This document shows, in pieces, positions 23,049 through 32,913 of a DNA stretch of 64,000 nt (its first letter is position 1; each line of letters opens with the position of its first letter). Made by a program: the position numbers and the translations under genes. Under the pieces are notes generated by a model that did not search any database, was not told where the DNA came from, and saw nothing but the letters and a program-made list of their open reading frames with translations. Source of the stretch: Flectonema sp. DT1601 (taxonomy: Eukaryota > Euglenozoa > Diplonemea > Diplonemida > Diplonemidae); contig OZ025805.1 in the NCBI GenBank assembly GCA_964019425.1, positions 1,113,879 to 1,177,878 of the forward strand, read 5' to 3'.

Positions 23049-24568
23049 ATGATGCAAACAACACGAACGCGACGTGGTGGGGAGAGTGAAGGTCAGCTTA
23101 AAAAGAAAGTTGTAGCAGAGTATGAAGCCCCACCTGACTCAACGGTAGTAATAACAACATCAGAGTTAAAAGCCTGGAGAAATATAATGGACGGAGCTGA
23201 TCGGGAAAAGCAACGCAGTTCTGACCATGCGGGAGAGAAAGCAAAGTTGATGACTGTCGCTAATGAAAGAAAGATGAAAATGATTGCTGTTGATGAAGAC
23301 CGTCGTGCAAATGGAGTCGTCAAACCCATTGAAGACATCACTGAAGACGTTACTCAAAAGGAAACAATCTCAAAAGCTCAGCTAAAGATGGACGAAGAAC
23401 TTGACGAAGTGAAATACATGAATAAGATTATGCTTTATACTAAATGTGTAACCATCAGAGACGCACAAATAAAAGAGAAGCAGGCAATCGCTTATGAAAA
23501 ACAAGAAGAAGAAAAACGCCTCGACATGATGATGGAAATGGAACGGCTGAAGGCTCTCAATATGTACGAAGAACGAGAACAAAAAAGAATTGAAAACAGG
23601 AGAAGGGGGGCTGCCGTGATCAGAGCTCAGATAGAAGAACGAGAGCAAGAACGCCTCCGTAGACTCGAACTCAAACAACAGGAACAAGAAGCCATGCTTC
23701 GTCACATCGAAAGAATGAAAGACGACGATCGCCGAGAGAATCTAAAAAAGAAAGACGCAGCAAAGCGACTCATGGAAGACGTAGCCCTCGCAAATGCTGA
23801 GCAAATTCGACTGAAGAACAGACAGCGAGAAGTTGAACAGGTTTGTAATTCTATTTTATATTATTTAGAGTCTCTGTTCACAGAGAAAGAAAATAACAAT
23901 GAAAACAACAACAGGAAGAAGACCGTCGCATCTCAGAGTACCTTCGCGAGAAGGACAGCAGAGAGCAAGAAATTGCTCAAGAACACGAGAGAATTAAAGC
24001 AGAGAAGGAAAGAGAGATTGCAAGGCTACGATCGCTACAAGAGAAGGCTCAGGACAAGCAGGCAGAATTGGACGCTCTCAGAGCAAGGCGCGCACAAGAA
24101 GCAGCAGAGCGAGACCACAGAGAAAAGGAGAAGGAGGTTGCAACCAGGATCGCAGCAATCAACGCAGACTTGGCACAGGCTCGACTATCCCAGAAGTTGG
24201 AAAAGGAAGCAACTTTGGCTGATCAAGCGAAGCTCGAAAACGAAGACTTCGAAAGAATTATTGCAGTACAACGCCAGTGGGACATGCAAGAGAAATCAAA
24301 GAAGGAAGTCGACAGAGAGCGAAGACTCAAAAACGCAGCAGACCTCCGCTCACAGATCGAACAAATGGAAGAACAATCAAAGAAGAATAGACGTGGATTC
24401 CTAGAGGAAGGCAATCGTCTGAAATCTCAACGTCAGGAGCAAGAGAAGAAGATAGAAAACATTAGAGAGAGAAAGATACAAGAGTTAGAACAATGTGCTG
24501 TACCTGAGAAGTACAGACATGAGCTCCTTAAAAAGAAGAATATCGAACCCTTGCGTCCCAGCAAGTAG
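23049..24568 (+). CDS. CFAP45: cilia- and flagella-associated protein 45 (CFAP45), 481 aa
   Basis: Exons 23049-23840 and 23915-24568; the intron of 74 bp starts GTTTGT and ends ACAG, phase 0. The ATG is 16 nt after an ACAG acceptor. CFAP45 is a microtubule inner protein lying inside axonemal doublets. The sequence shows the family's long continuous coiled coil and its conserved block around residues 125-150 (KYMNKIMLYTKCVTIRDAQ), followed by stretches of Glu, Arg, Lys and Gln up to the end. A short non-helical N-terminus holds a basic patch. Human CFAP45 is 551 aa, so this one is slightly short at the ends. Its presence shows that the organism builds motile cilia or flagella. Without the splice the second exon would be read as a separate short protein. 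Confidence 0.9.
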
Positions 24569-24981
24569 GCTTCTCTCCAACTGCTGACTACCTTTCTTAT
24601 AATATAAGGTTTAATACGATAATGTTGTGTAAGATGTCTCTTTTTTTACACATCTAAAATACGTTTTTTATTACATTCCACACAGCAATCAAAATAAACT
24701 AAAAAAACGATTGTATCCTTGTTCGTGTCATCGCTAACGCGAAATGATGAGTTTCTTTTATTGTGCCAAAAAAAAAAAAAAAAAAAAGGATAGAAAGTAT
24801 CCATCAATAATTTATTTGTCGTTGTCCCTTCCCATTCGACATAAATCTCCCCACCTGTAAGAATGATTGGTCTCTATTTTGTGAATAGTTTAGTTTCAAA
24901 GAACTCACATATCTAACTGTACCAAAAAAAAAATAATTTTCTTTTCAAAATTAAATCAACAGGAAGGCCATACAAAAGAAA
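24569..24981. other. spacer with poly-A run
   Basis: About 410 bp, with a poly-A run near 24769-24787. It ends in an ACAG acceptor (24959-24962) for the next gene. Nothing else seen. Confidence 0.6.
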
Positions 24982-26643
24982 ATGGCCTTACCATCCATGA
25001 ACCGAATGTCGGTGTTGGTTTGGGTGGCTGATAAACACCTGGAAGAAGTAATTGGTGGGCAGCTGTTTAAAGAAGAAGTTGAGGTATTGAACCCAACACA
25101 CTTGGCTGCGATATTAGAAAATAGATTAAATGAAAAAGGTGTTCCAGTAGCTGTTGGACTCATCGATTGGTTTGATGAAGGAGCAGAGAAATGGATTCCG
25201 ATGTCTGATACTCAAGACTTGAGTTTGATGACATCACTTCCTAGCAATCCATTGAAATTACGAGTTTGGAGTCGTCGTCGACAATTCACTTGTCGTATTC
25301 ATCCATTACGAGAACCAGTCTCTCCAAACTACCCAATCCGAACTGTTTCCTTTCACGCCATTGACATCCGAGACTTTGAGTCAGAGCTTCGAGCAAGGGT
25401 TCCTCCTTATGAATCTGATTTTAAAGAAATTCTTTATTTGTGTAACTTTTCCGGATGGACGCTACTTGAGGACATCTCTCGTATTCCTGTTGATTCTCAT
25501 GTTGTTGACTTGAAGCTTCTTACTGCTGATTTTAATAAATACGATTTGCTACCTGCTCCTGATATGAGTTTACCTCCTGGTAATGATGGAGGGTCTGATG
25601 ATAGACTTCGATATTTGATTGCGATGGAACAGGAACGACAGAGAAGTAGTAGTCCTCAAGAACCAATAGCAACCGTACCAATTATTAAGAAATCAATTGT
25701 TGTTCCTGAAGTACCCGTCGTGTTTGGTAACGATGAAGTATTAATGCCTGGAAGGATTGCTATTCAACCATTACCTCACACAACTGCTGAAGTTCGATAT
25801 CTTCACAATAGTAATATCGAAACGGCTTTACAACAACCAGCCCATCAAGAGCATTTACAAAGAGTTAAGAGAAAGGAAGAAGCTCTCAAGAAACAAGACC
25901 CAAACAGAGTAGATTGTTGTTACCCGGGTTCTGGTCAAGTTCACTCCGTAGATTCATCAGGTCATGGTGACTTAAAACGACAAGTGATATCATACACAAG
26001 ACAACTACTTCAGGATCCGTGTTCTCCAGTACAAGTCTACCTACCAGCTGGTGGATTACCAACACAGGATTTGGTTAACTTAACTGCTCTAGTCGGACAT
26101 TATTTTATGGTTCGCTGTCCTGTTTGTCCTCATGCTATTCTTGAAGTAGAAGACAAGGCTCATATTCATGATATCTTAGCAAATTGTATTTCAGAGTTGC
26201 CGTACACTGCGAACCTGCAGCGCAGGAGACAAGACGATTTACGTCAAATGCAAGAAGCTGGTCCTTCAGTGACTGAACAGATAGAGAATTATAGATCTTC
26301 TTCTCAATCACCTCCTCCTCAAGTTGTTTTAATGAGACCTGTTCTGAGTTCAGATTCTACTATCGCTGTTTATGGTACCGTCACGTATCCCTCTCCTGTT
26401 GTTTGTAAATGGTTTCTTCAAACTTCACAAAAGACTATCGACATTGAAGATATCTTTATCCGCGGGATGGCAATCACAGAACCAGTTTCAGCCTCTTCGT
26501 TCTGTTTGAAATTCCTTCCGGGAGCGTTGCAGCGATCATTAAATTATGAATTAACATTACGAGTGACACCAGAGGTAGCTCACCTTCGGGATCACTACGG
26601 GGAAGCTACACAGCAGTTTAGCCTGCCGACGGCTTCTTCGTGA
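24982..26643 (+). CDS. unknown 553-aa protein
   Basis: Single exon, ATG 19 nt after an ACAG acceptor (24959-24962). No signal peptide or membrane helix. The first 190 residues look like two alpha/beta modules of ubiquitin or PB1 size (one ending at NPLKLRVWSRRRQ, the other covering RTVSFHAIDIRDFE to VVDLKLL); this is only a guess from the pattern of strands and helices. The centre is low-complexity (QERQRSSSPQ). Around residues 375-410 a cysteine/histidine cluster (RCPVCPHAILEVEDKAHIHD, then C) could bind zinc. The C-terminal 110 residues appear to be a beta-sandwich. The last codons are echoed 60 bp further on in the 3' UTR. Family not recognised. Confidence 0.7.
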   Translation: MALPSMNRMSVLVWVADKHLEEVIGGQLFKEEVEVLNPTHLAAILENRLNEKGVPVAVGLIDWFDEGAEKWIPMSDTQDLSLMTSLPSNPLKLRVWSRRRQFTCRIHPLREPVSPNYPIRTVSFHAIDIRDFESELRARVPPYESDFKEILYLCNFSGWTLLEDISRIPVDSHVVDLKLLTADFNKYDLLPAPDMSLPPGNDGGSDDRLRYLIAMEQERQRSSSPQEPIATVPIIKKSIVVPEVPVVFGNDEVLMPGRIAIQPLPHTTAEVRYLHNSNIETALQQPAHQEHLQRVKRKEEALKKQDPNRVDCCYPGSGQVHSVDSSGHGDLKRQVISYTRQLLQDPCSPVQVYLPAGGLPTQDLVNLTALVGHYFMVRCPVCPHAILEVEDKAHIHDILANCISELPYTANLQRRRQDDLRQMQEAGPSVTEQIENYRSSSQSPPPQVVLMRPVLSSDSTIAVYGTVTYPSPVVCKWFLQTSQKTIDIEDIFIRGMAITEPVSASSFCLKFLPGALQRSLNYELTLRVTPEVAHLRDHYGEATQQFSLPTASS

Positions 26644-26700
26644 AGAGACTTTCTTACAGTGGAAACTGCGCAGCAATTTGGCCTGTCAGCAGTTTCTTCT
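26601..26700 (+). repeat. short tandem duplication across a stop codon
   Basis: The last 40 bp of the preceding gene (26601-26640) are repeated with about 12 changes at 26661-26700, a period of 60 bp. The copy lies after the stop codon, so either the 3' end of the gene duplicated, or the stop arose within an ancestral repeat. It has no effect on the frame as modelled. Confidence 0.6.
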
Positions 26701-27319
26701 AATTATTGTGTGAACTGTGGTACGTCTCACCTATGATTGGTAGAGAAAATATTCCATGAATCCACATTGTGTCTTCAGAAGTATTACACCTTAACAATAA
26801 CAGTGCGAACCTAATTACTTTTCAACTATTATAAAAGCTGATCGATAAACCTACCCGAGCGTGTTGGGATAATCTGATGGTGAGTTGTAGTTTTCCTCAG
26901 GTAGTAGTTTTGCTCAAGGTTGGCCATATTTGGAATCTGCTTGCTTTGCGGAAAAGCAACAGCCGAGAGATTATTTTTGTTTTTATTTGTCTTAGTTACT
27001 TCGTTTGTGGTAGACCTTTATTGATAAGAAGATTTAGAAATATAATGGAACACTGTCACCAGCAGGCTTCTGAAAGCTAACTGGATAAATGGTTTTCTGT
27101 TTATCGTTGATCTTGTCACCAGTTGTTGTTGTTGTTCTTTACTTGTGAGTTTTATGACGAGCTGTGAATTGCGAGTTCATGTCTCCCACGTACATGTTTT
27201 CTGCGATTTGTATTTCTAGAATTCTAATTACGATTTGTTCTTTATTTAGATTTGGATACCAAGAAAGTTTATATAAAAGTCATCCTTATAATTATATTCA
27301 ACAGGTGTGATCACTAAAT
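26644..27319. other. spacer
   Basis: About 675 bp with no gene beyond the echo repeat at its start. An ACAG acceptor (27301-27304) closes it. Confidence 0.55.
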
Positions 27320-28837
27320 ATGCACACTACAATGATCGTACTGCTACTGGTAGTAGCCATGAGCTGTCCTTCATCTTGTGTTGAGTTATTTTGGACACCA
27401 GAACGATCTAACCAATACTGTAATACTTTACCTAAAACAAAACCGAGTCAGGTAACTTCAGAACAATCACCGATAGTGGGATCGAATAACTACATTTGCA
27501 TGAGACTGATTGGACAGAATGTTATTTTTTCTCCGGTTGATTTTTTAGAAATAATGTTCGGAAGACTATACGGTGGAGACTCTTCAACGTGTGACACTAC
27601 TGGTGGTTCTCAATGTAATGGAATAGTTGGATTACAATTACCGTTTAGACAGGGATTCAACTTTACTTTTTGGTGGTCGGCTGGATCTGACACCAATCGT
27701 TTTGTAATTGCCCCTCCAATTGGTCCGATCATCGCAGCTTTCAATTTTGAAAGGGCAGTCCCATTACCAAATGATGATCTTTTATACAACAGCAGCATCA
27801 CTGCTCCTTGTGAGTTACTAGCTGACACGGGGTTCTTCGCAATAGAAGCGTCGCTCTTGATTAGAACAAATAAAATAACTATCAAGACGTTGATTACGAC
27901 TTATCAAAGTGGAGTGGAAGCACAATTCTCAAAAGTAGGAATTCGATGTGTTATTCCTCAATCACAAAGTTTGAATGATGTTGGAAACTGGTCGTATGGT
28001 TTTGAGAGTAGTTTAAAAACTCCTAACAGTAAAGCTCTTCACGATGAATCGAAGTCTCAAGTTGGACTTAGTCACATGGCAACTGATACTTATCAAGTTG
28101 ATTATAAGAAAGGGATATATTCACATGCATCGCATCTTACTTATCAACCAAAACCAGGAAACGAGTTCTGCGATCAACACGAAGGGTTCGATAAATGTAA
28201 AGCACCGTGTGAATGGATTCCTCTGAGAGGATGTAAGTTTAATAACATTCCAATCTATGATAGCCAACAACCTGTTGATCCTGTTCCTGATAATTATAAT
28301 GTGACGGTCACACTACAGGATAATGATTACTCTTGTTGTTCTGTTTCTACTCATGTTTCTGTTTGTTATTCTCCTCCTTGTCAATCAAAAGATTTAATCT
28401 GGTTTAACAGCACTGATGATTCGTCAACAATCTCTTTAACTCTCCCTGAGTGTAGTGATTGTCAACCAGCATCCCTATTTACAATATCTTCATTCAACAC
28501 ATTGACTTCTGGTGGTAATGTTGTAGTCACAACAGGAACGGCTTATTATTCTGGTAAATTGTTGCGTATTGTGATACCAATTATTCAAAATACAACCTCT
28601 CCTTCGATTCTCAAGAAAGAAGAAGAAGGAGATATAACGATCATAATAATCTTGGTCATCTGTTCTATTTTATTAATCGCTGCGATCATCGGAATGTGGA
28701 TTTGGTATCGAAAGAGACGGAACAACATGTCTGACAGTGATGAAGAAGACAATGAAGTAACAATGATGGAAGGCTTGATGGAAAGAGAGAGCAACACATC
28801 CATAAATAATATCGATTCCAATGAAGGAGCGATCTAA
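27320..28837 (+). CDS. type I membrane protein, 505 aa
   Basis: Single exon, ATG 15 nt after an ACAG acceptor. Residues 1-20 are a signal peptide (MHTTMIVLLLVVAMSCPSSC). The extracellular part of about 410 residues has many cysteines, probable N-glycosylation sites (YNSSIT, FNSTDD, VTVT preceded by N) and a compact Cys-rich motif (CDQHEGFDKCKAPCEWIPL) that looks like a small disulfide-bonded domain. A transmembrane helix (core IIIILVICSILLIAAIIGMW) is followed by basic residues (YRKRRNN) and an acidic tail (SDSDEEDNE). I recognise no family. It is probably a cell-surface or endomembrane receptor-like protein; its ligand is unknown. The layout resembles the membrane protein at 5490. Confidence 0.75.
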   Translation: MHTTMIVLLLVVAMSCPSSCVELFWTPERSNQYCNTLPKTKPSQVTSEQSPIVGSNNYICMRLIGQNVIFSPVDFLEIMFGRLYGGDSSTCDTTGGSQCNGIVGLQLPFRQGFNFTFWWSAGSDTNRFVIAPPIGPIIAAFNFERAVPLPNDDLLYNSSITAPCELLADTGFFAIEASLLIRTNKITIKTLITTYQSGVEAQFSKVGIRCVIPQSQSLNDVGNWSYGFESSLKTPNSKALHDESKSQVGLSHMATDTYQVDYKKGIYSHASHLTYQPKPGNEFCDQHEGFDKCKAPCEWIPLRGCKFNNIPIYDSQQPVDPVPDNYNVTVTLQDNDYSCCSVSTHVSVCYSPPCQSKDLIWFNSTDDSSTISLTLPECSDCQPASLFTISSFNTLTSGGNVVVTTGTAYYSGKLLRIVIPIIQNTTSPSILKKEEEGDITIIIILVICSILLIAAIIGMWIWYRKRRNNMSDSDEEDNEVTMMEGLMERESNTSINNIDSNEGAI

Positions 28838-28860
28838 TCATTAGTGATTATGAAGTTTTT

Positions 28861-28894
<34 letters not shown>

Positions 28895-29476
28895 TTTCAA
28901 TCAGTTTAGTTAATTCTCTTTTTTTTTTGCTTCTTCGTCAATTTGAGAAAAATAGAAAAACTTTTCCGTATGACTGTAGTATACTTTAATATACTTTCTC
29001 ATCTGAACCTTTTTTCGTTTTTATAATGTAACGAGTTCCTTGTCGTTGGGGAATGAAGTTTTCCCTAAAATGTATTTTTTTTTCATTCATACTTGTATAA
29101 CTGTAAATATAAGTATATAAGTTTATTATTATGTTTTGTATTGTGTGATTTATTATAATAAAAATAGTCTTTATTTTATAACTTCTGATTGGCTTGCCGT
29201 TAAGATGCTTTGCAATGATTTGATACCATCGTAAGGGAAGAGATAATTGAGTTGCGTATCATAATTAAATGAAGTCTATTACTGTTCAATAGTTTTACAA
29301 TCTTGCACAAGTACAAAACCGGTCAACGATCTCTCAGAAGTTATTTTATTAAATTTTTTAGTAATTACTGTGCTTTTGATGTCGTTTTTTTTTGGTTTTT
29401 TTTAAAAAAAAAATTTACTATTTTTTGTCTCAATTTCCAGATTATTTTAACAAAAACCTTACAAATACAACACAAC
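28838..29476. other. AT-rich spacer
   Basis: About 640 bp with a T run at 28864-28893. The frame of the next gene is open back to 29303, but there is no ATG before 29477 and a CCAG acceptor lies at 29437-29440, so this part is taken as non-coding. Confidence 0.6.
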
Positions 29477-30265
29477 ATGGACTTCGCTGCTCTTAGTGAA
29501 TACCTTCCAGGTGATGAGTTTGAGTTTCACTCTCTTCTGAACAAGTCCTTGTTTGGAAGCATGGCAGTAGCAGCCTTACTATTGTTAACCGGGTTAACAG
29601 CTCCTTATGGAAGATACTCAAGAGAAGGATGGGGTATTCAAGTTCCTGGAAAGGCTGCTTGGATCCTCCAAGAATGCCCTTGCTTAGTAGCTGCAGTGAT
29701 TTGCTTTTACTACAGAACACAAACCAGTTTGGTGTCATATGTTTTGTTATCGCTGTTCGTCTTTCACTACTTCAATAGAACTCTGATCTTCCCTCTTAGA
29801 ATTAGATGTGGTCAGCCAACTCCTTTATTTACTTTTTTATCGGCGCTATTCTTTTGTTCAGCCAACGGATATTTGATTTGTAGATCAATTACCCACTTTT
29901 CAGAATACTCAGAGTCATGGTTAACTTCACCACAATTTGTTATTGGAGTCACAATGTTTGTATCTGGTTGGTCTATTAACGTTCACAGTGATGGTGTTTT
30001 GCGTTCCCTTCGTAAACCTGGTGAGTCGGGATACAAGATTCCACGTGGAGGAATGTTCAACTACGTCACCGCCGCAAACTACTTCGGAGAAATCGTCGAG
30101 TGGACTGGATTTGCCCTTGCATGCGGCACCTGGGTAGCGGCTGGATTTGCGATCAACACCGCCTTCAACCTCGGACCTCGTGCCCGCTCTCACCACAACT
30201 GGTACCAAAAGAAGTTCGATGACTACCCAACTACTCGTAAAGTAATCATTCCTTTCATCTATTAA
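29477..30265 (+). CDS. 3-oxo-5-alpha-steroid 4-dehydrogenase (steroid 5-alpha-reductase family), 262 aa
   Basis: Single exon; the first ATG lies 36 nt after a CCAG acceptor. These ER membrane enzymes use NADPH to reduce a conjugated double bond in steroids or related lipids. Several hydrophobic helices are visible from residue 20 on. The family's C-terminal block is well kept: RGGMFNYVTAANYFGEIVEW, then a membrane segment, then NLGPRARSHHNWYQKKFDDY and the ending PTTRKVIIPFIY, which matches the 'YP.sRkaliPFif' ending of SRD5A1/2. The length equals SRD5A1/2 (about 255-260 aa) and is shorter than the very-long-chain enoyl reductase and polyprenol reductase relatives. The natural substrate in this organism cannot be told from sequence; a phytosterol or membrane sterol intermediate is as likely as a hormone. 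Confidence 0.9.
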   Translation: MDFAALSEYLPGDEFEFHSLLNKSLFGSMAVAALLLLTGLTAPYGRYSREGWGIQVPGKAAWILQECPCLVAAVICFYYRTQTSLVSYVLLSLFVFHYFNRTLIFPLRIRCGQPTPLFTFLSALFFCSANGYLICRSITHFSEYSESWLTSPQFVIGVTMFVSGWSINVHSDGVLRSLRKPGESGYKIPRGGMFNYVTAANYFGEIVEWTGFALACGTWVAAGFAINTAFNLGPRARSHHNWYQKKFDDYPTTRKVIIPFIY

Positions 30266-32085
30266 AAGTATTTATATGATGATGATTATGATTAGTTAAC
30301 AATACTCTTTCTGAAAGTTATAAGAAGTAAGTCTGGGCTATTCATTGAATTTATTTTAAAAGCGTTATCCGGAGTACGTCGAAAACATTCAGCTCAAGTG
30401 GACTTGCTGAACACTTCAAGGTGATGAAAAGAAATCTATTTCCCAGTTTCGTTCAGCGTGGGATACTGCTGTTTTAAAAAAAAAAAAAAAAAGAAGAAAA
30501 AAAAATAAATAAAAAAAAACTGATTTCGTAAATACCAACCAATAAAGTGGTAGCATCACAGTGTTCTTCATACCGCTGTTAGCATGCATCACTTTTAAGG
30601 TCTTTCTGCTGACCTACTCTGAAGAAAAAAAACTTAAAAAAGGTGCTCGCTGAAATATATATGTGCATGGGCATTATCACTGCAGCAAAAGAAAACAAAA
30701 GGAAAAAAAAACAAAACATCAAATGGATCTCCTCATCTTTCATACATCGTAAGATGGGAGATGAAAAGAAAGAAAAAAAAAAGACATAAATAAAAAAAAA
30801 GAAAAAAAAAAAAAAGAAACGGAAAAGTCTGAAATTATTACTCATGTGTGGTATTACAAATTTTATTATAAATAATATTTAATACAAAATAAAATAAAAG
30901 TAATAAAAAACAAAAAAAAAAAAAAAAAAAAAAGAGGAGGACAAAGTAAAAATCTGTTTGAGCTTTGAACAATGCACTTCTTCCCTCCTTCCGCCCCTTT
31001 TTTTCTCACTCTCTGATCTCTTTTTAAGTTACAACCCGAGCTGTTTTAAAATAGCGCAGTAGGATATGTTTTTGTGTGGCGTTCGATTAGTAGTGCATTA
31101 CTGTTATTCTTGTTTAGGTAATTTCATAATCAAAGTGATGGTAGCACTATTTCGTACCCACTCTTGACTTGTTTCCAACGCAGCTAAAGACTTTCAAAAT
31201 GTGACGAAGACTGGTAATTGTGGATTTACTTGTCTTTTTCTGTTTTCCTCTCTCTCATCAGAATTTTTTATTTTCTTGGCTTTTTCGTTCCAGCAAAAAA
31301 AAAACGTTTCACTTTTTTAATTTTATTTTTTGCATCCACACTTTTGTATGGAACGAAATATAATTGACCTGATGGATCACAGTTCACAATTCTGTTCTCC
31401 CTTTGCCCTCCGAGTTCTTCTTCCTTTTTTTCTCTAGTTGCGTTGTCGAAAATAAACCAAACCAGCTTTTTACTTTTTGAGTCAAATCGGTTTCAGCGAC
31501 TTCGAAAAAAACAAAAAAACGTGTTTTGTGTGTATTTGTAAAGGGTTTTCTGATTTCTGAATAGCGCCAAGCCCTATGCAAGTGATTCTTTAACCCCCCC
31601 ATTATACTTCCTTCTCCCCCTCAGGAATTACTGAACAAGATCAAAGGCTCAATTTATATTTTTGTCATTTCTTTCCTTTCCTTTTTTTTTTTTTTTTTTT
31701 TTAAATTTATATATTTTCAGTAAACATTTTAAAGAAAACAATGATATTAGGTACTTTTTCTTTTTTCTTCATTTTTTTTTTTTGTTATACTGTTGGAAAA
31801 CATTAGTTTTTTTTGCCGAATCTTTTCGTCAAATGGCAAGTTGCTGATCCCGCTATCGGTATTTAACTGACGTCAACTCGTCGACAGTTCTGTGAAATTC
31901 GCGCGTTGCTATGTAATTCATCATTCTGCCAAGCAAGGAAAGATTCTACAAGCGAGTAACTTGCTTTTCATAATTCAAAAACATAATTCTAATTGCACAT
32001 ATTTCTGAGTAGTTCCTTAGCAGTTATTTTAATAAAAATAAAATATTTATTCTTAAAGTGACCGAGCTCTCACGGGGTCAGTAAA
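30266..32085. other. 1.8-kb homopolymer-rich spacer
   Basis: No gene supported. Poly-A stretches near 30476-30520, 30775-30820 and 30908-30933, poly-T near 31682-31703. The last bases hold a CAG (32079-32081) only 4 nt before the next ATG. Confidence 0.6.
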
Positions 32086-32592
32086 ATGAATTCGTTTCAG
32101 CGTTCTCTTAATGAGGCAAGAGTAGCAACTAAGGCAACGATACCTTTGGTCCAAAAGAGAAAACCAGTAAATTTAGGTAAAGGAGTGGAAGACTCTTCCC
32201 TGGGAAGGAATTTCGGAAGAGAAAAGCTTAACTGGATTAAGGTCGGAGATCATGAAGCTAACACTCGAATGGACCACGTTTACGATACTGAGTTGGGAAA
32301 TGGAGGTCGTCTGACAAAGATGGAAGTTCTCAGTTGGAGTCGAATTCTCCGTTCCCCGACATTCGCTGCATGGCTTGGGTTGCCATGTTTGTTGAGTGTT
32401 GCATATCTTTGCTGTTTAAGAATTTACGGACTTTATCTTGGCTCACATAATATACGTAATGAAGATGCTTTAATAAAATACTACGAGGAACAAGGAAGGT
32501 CACCTGACGAACTACTACTCGAAAGGTTAGTGAGCCCATCATACGATTTTAAGCCACGTAAAAGCTACTTATTAGGACTGTTTGACGAATAA
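32086..32592 (+). CDS. unknown 168-aa protein with one membrane helix
   Basis: Single exon. The ATG follows a CAG acceptor by 4 nt, an exceptionally short leader; a longer leader from another AG is possible. The first 25 residues are basic with few acids (NSFQRSLNEARVATKATIPL), compatible with mitochondrial import. One hydrophobic helix lies near residues 90-113 (core FAAWLGLPCLLSVAYLCCL). The C-terminal third is charged and ends PRKSYLLGLFDE. Size, single span and basic N-terminus would suit an accessory subunit of a mitochondrial complex, but I see no family motif. It lies directly upstream of the short Rpn3 gene (321 bp gap). Confidence 0.65.
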   Translation: MNSFQRSLNEARVATKATIPLVQKRKPVNLGKGVEDSSLGRNFGREKLNWIKVGDHEANTRMDHVYDTELGNGGRLTKMEVLSWSRILRSPTFAAWLGLPCLLSVAYLCCLRIYGLYLGSHNIRNEDALIKYYEEQGRSPDELLLERLVSPSYDFKPRKSYLLGLFDE

Positions 32593-32913
32593 TAGGACTA
32601 CAAAAGCGAATAATTTGGTCATTACTTCCCACGTTGTCAAAGGAAATAGACATCGAGACTATCAACTTATATCTCATGTTGACTGCTTATGAAAAAAAAA
32701 AACAGAAATACAAAGAAAAGGATTCCTGAATAAGATTTTTATTCCCTGAGGACGACATAGTTTTTCAGTCAACAAGGGCGGATCATATTTTCTTATAAAA
32801 AAACAATTCTTATTAAAAATCTAAAAAAGCAAATGCGGAACTTTATTAATTTACAATTCACTATTTTTAAAAACAACCCACATATCTTTTACTTCGGACA
32901 GAATTATAAAAAA
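32593..32913. other. short spacer before the Rpn3 gene
   Basis: About 320 bp, A-rich. I searched it for exons encoding the missing Rpn3 N-terminal half and saw none. The frame of the next gene is open from an ATG at 32833, but that start would lie before the acceptor at 32899-32901 (ACAG) and add an atypical 27-residue leader. Confidence 0.55.

Noticed and set aside
24068-24568. Separate 166-aa coiled-coil gene
   Set aside because: It is exon 2 of CFAP45; the splice from 23840 to 23915 joins in frame.
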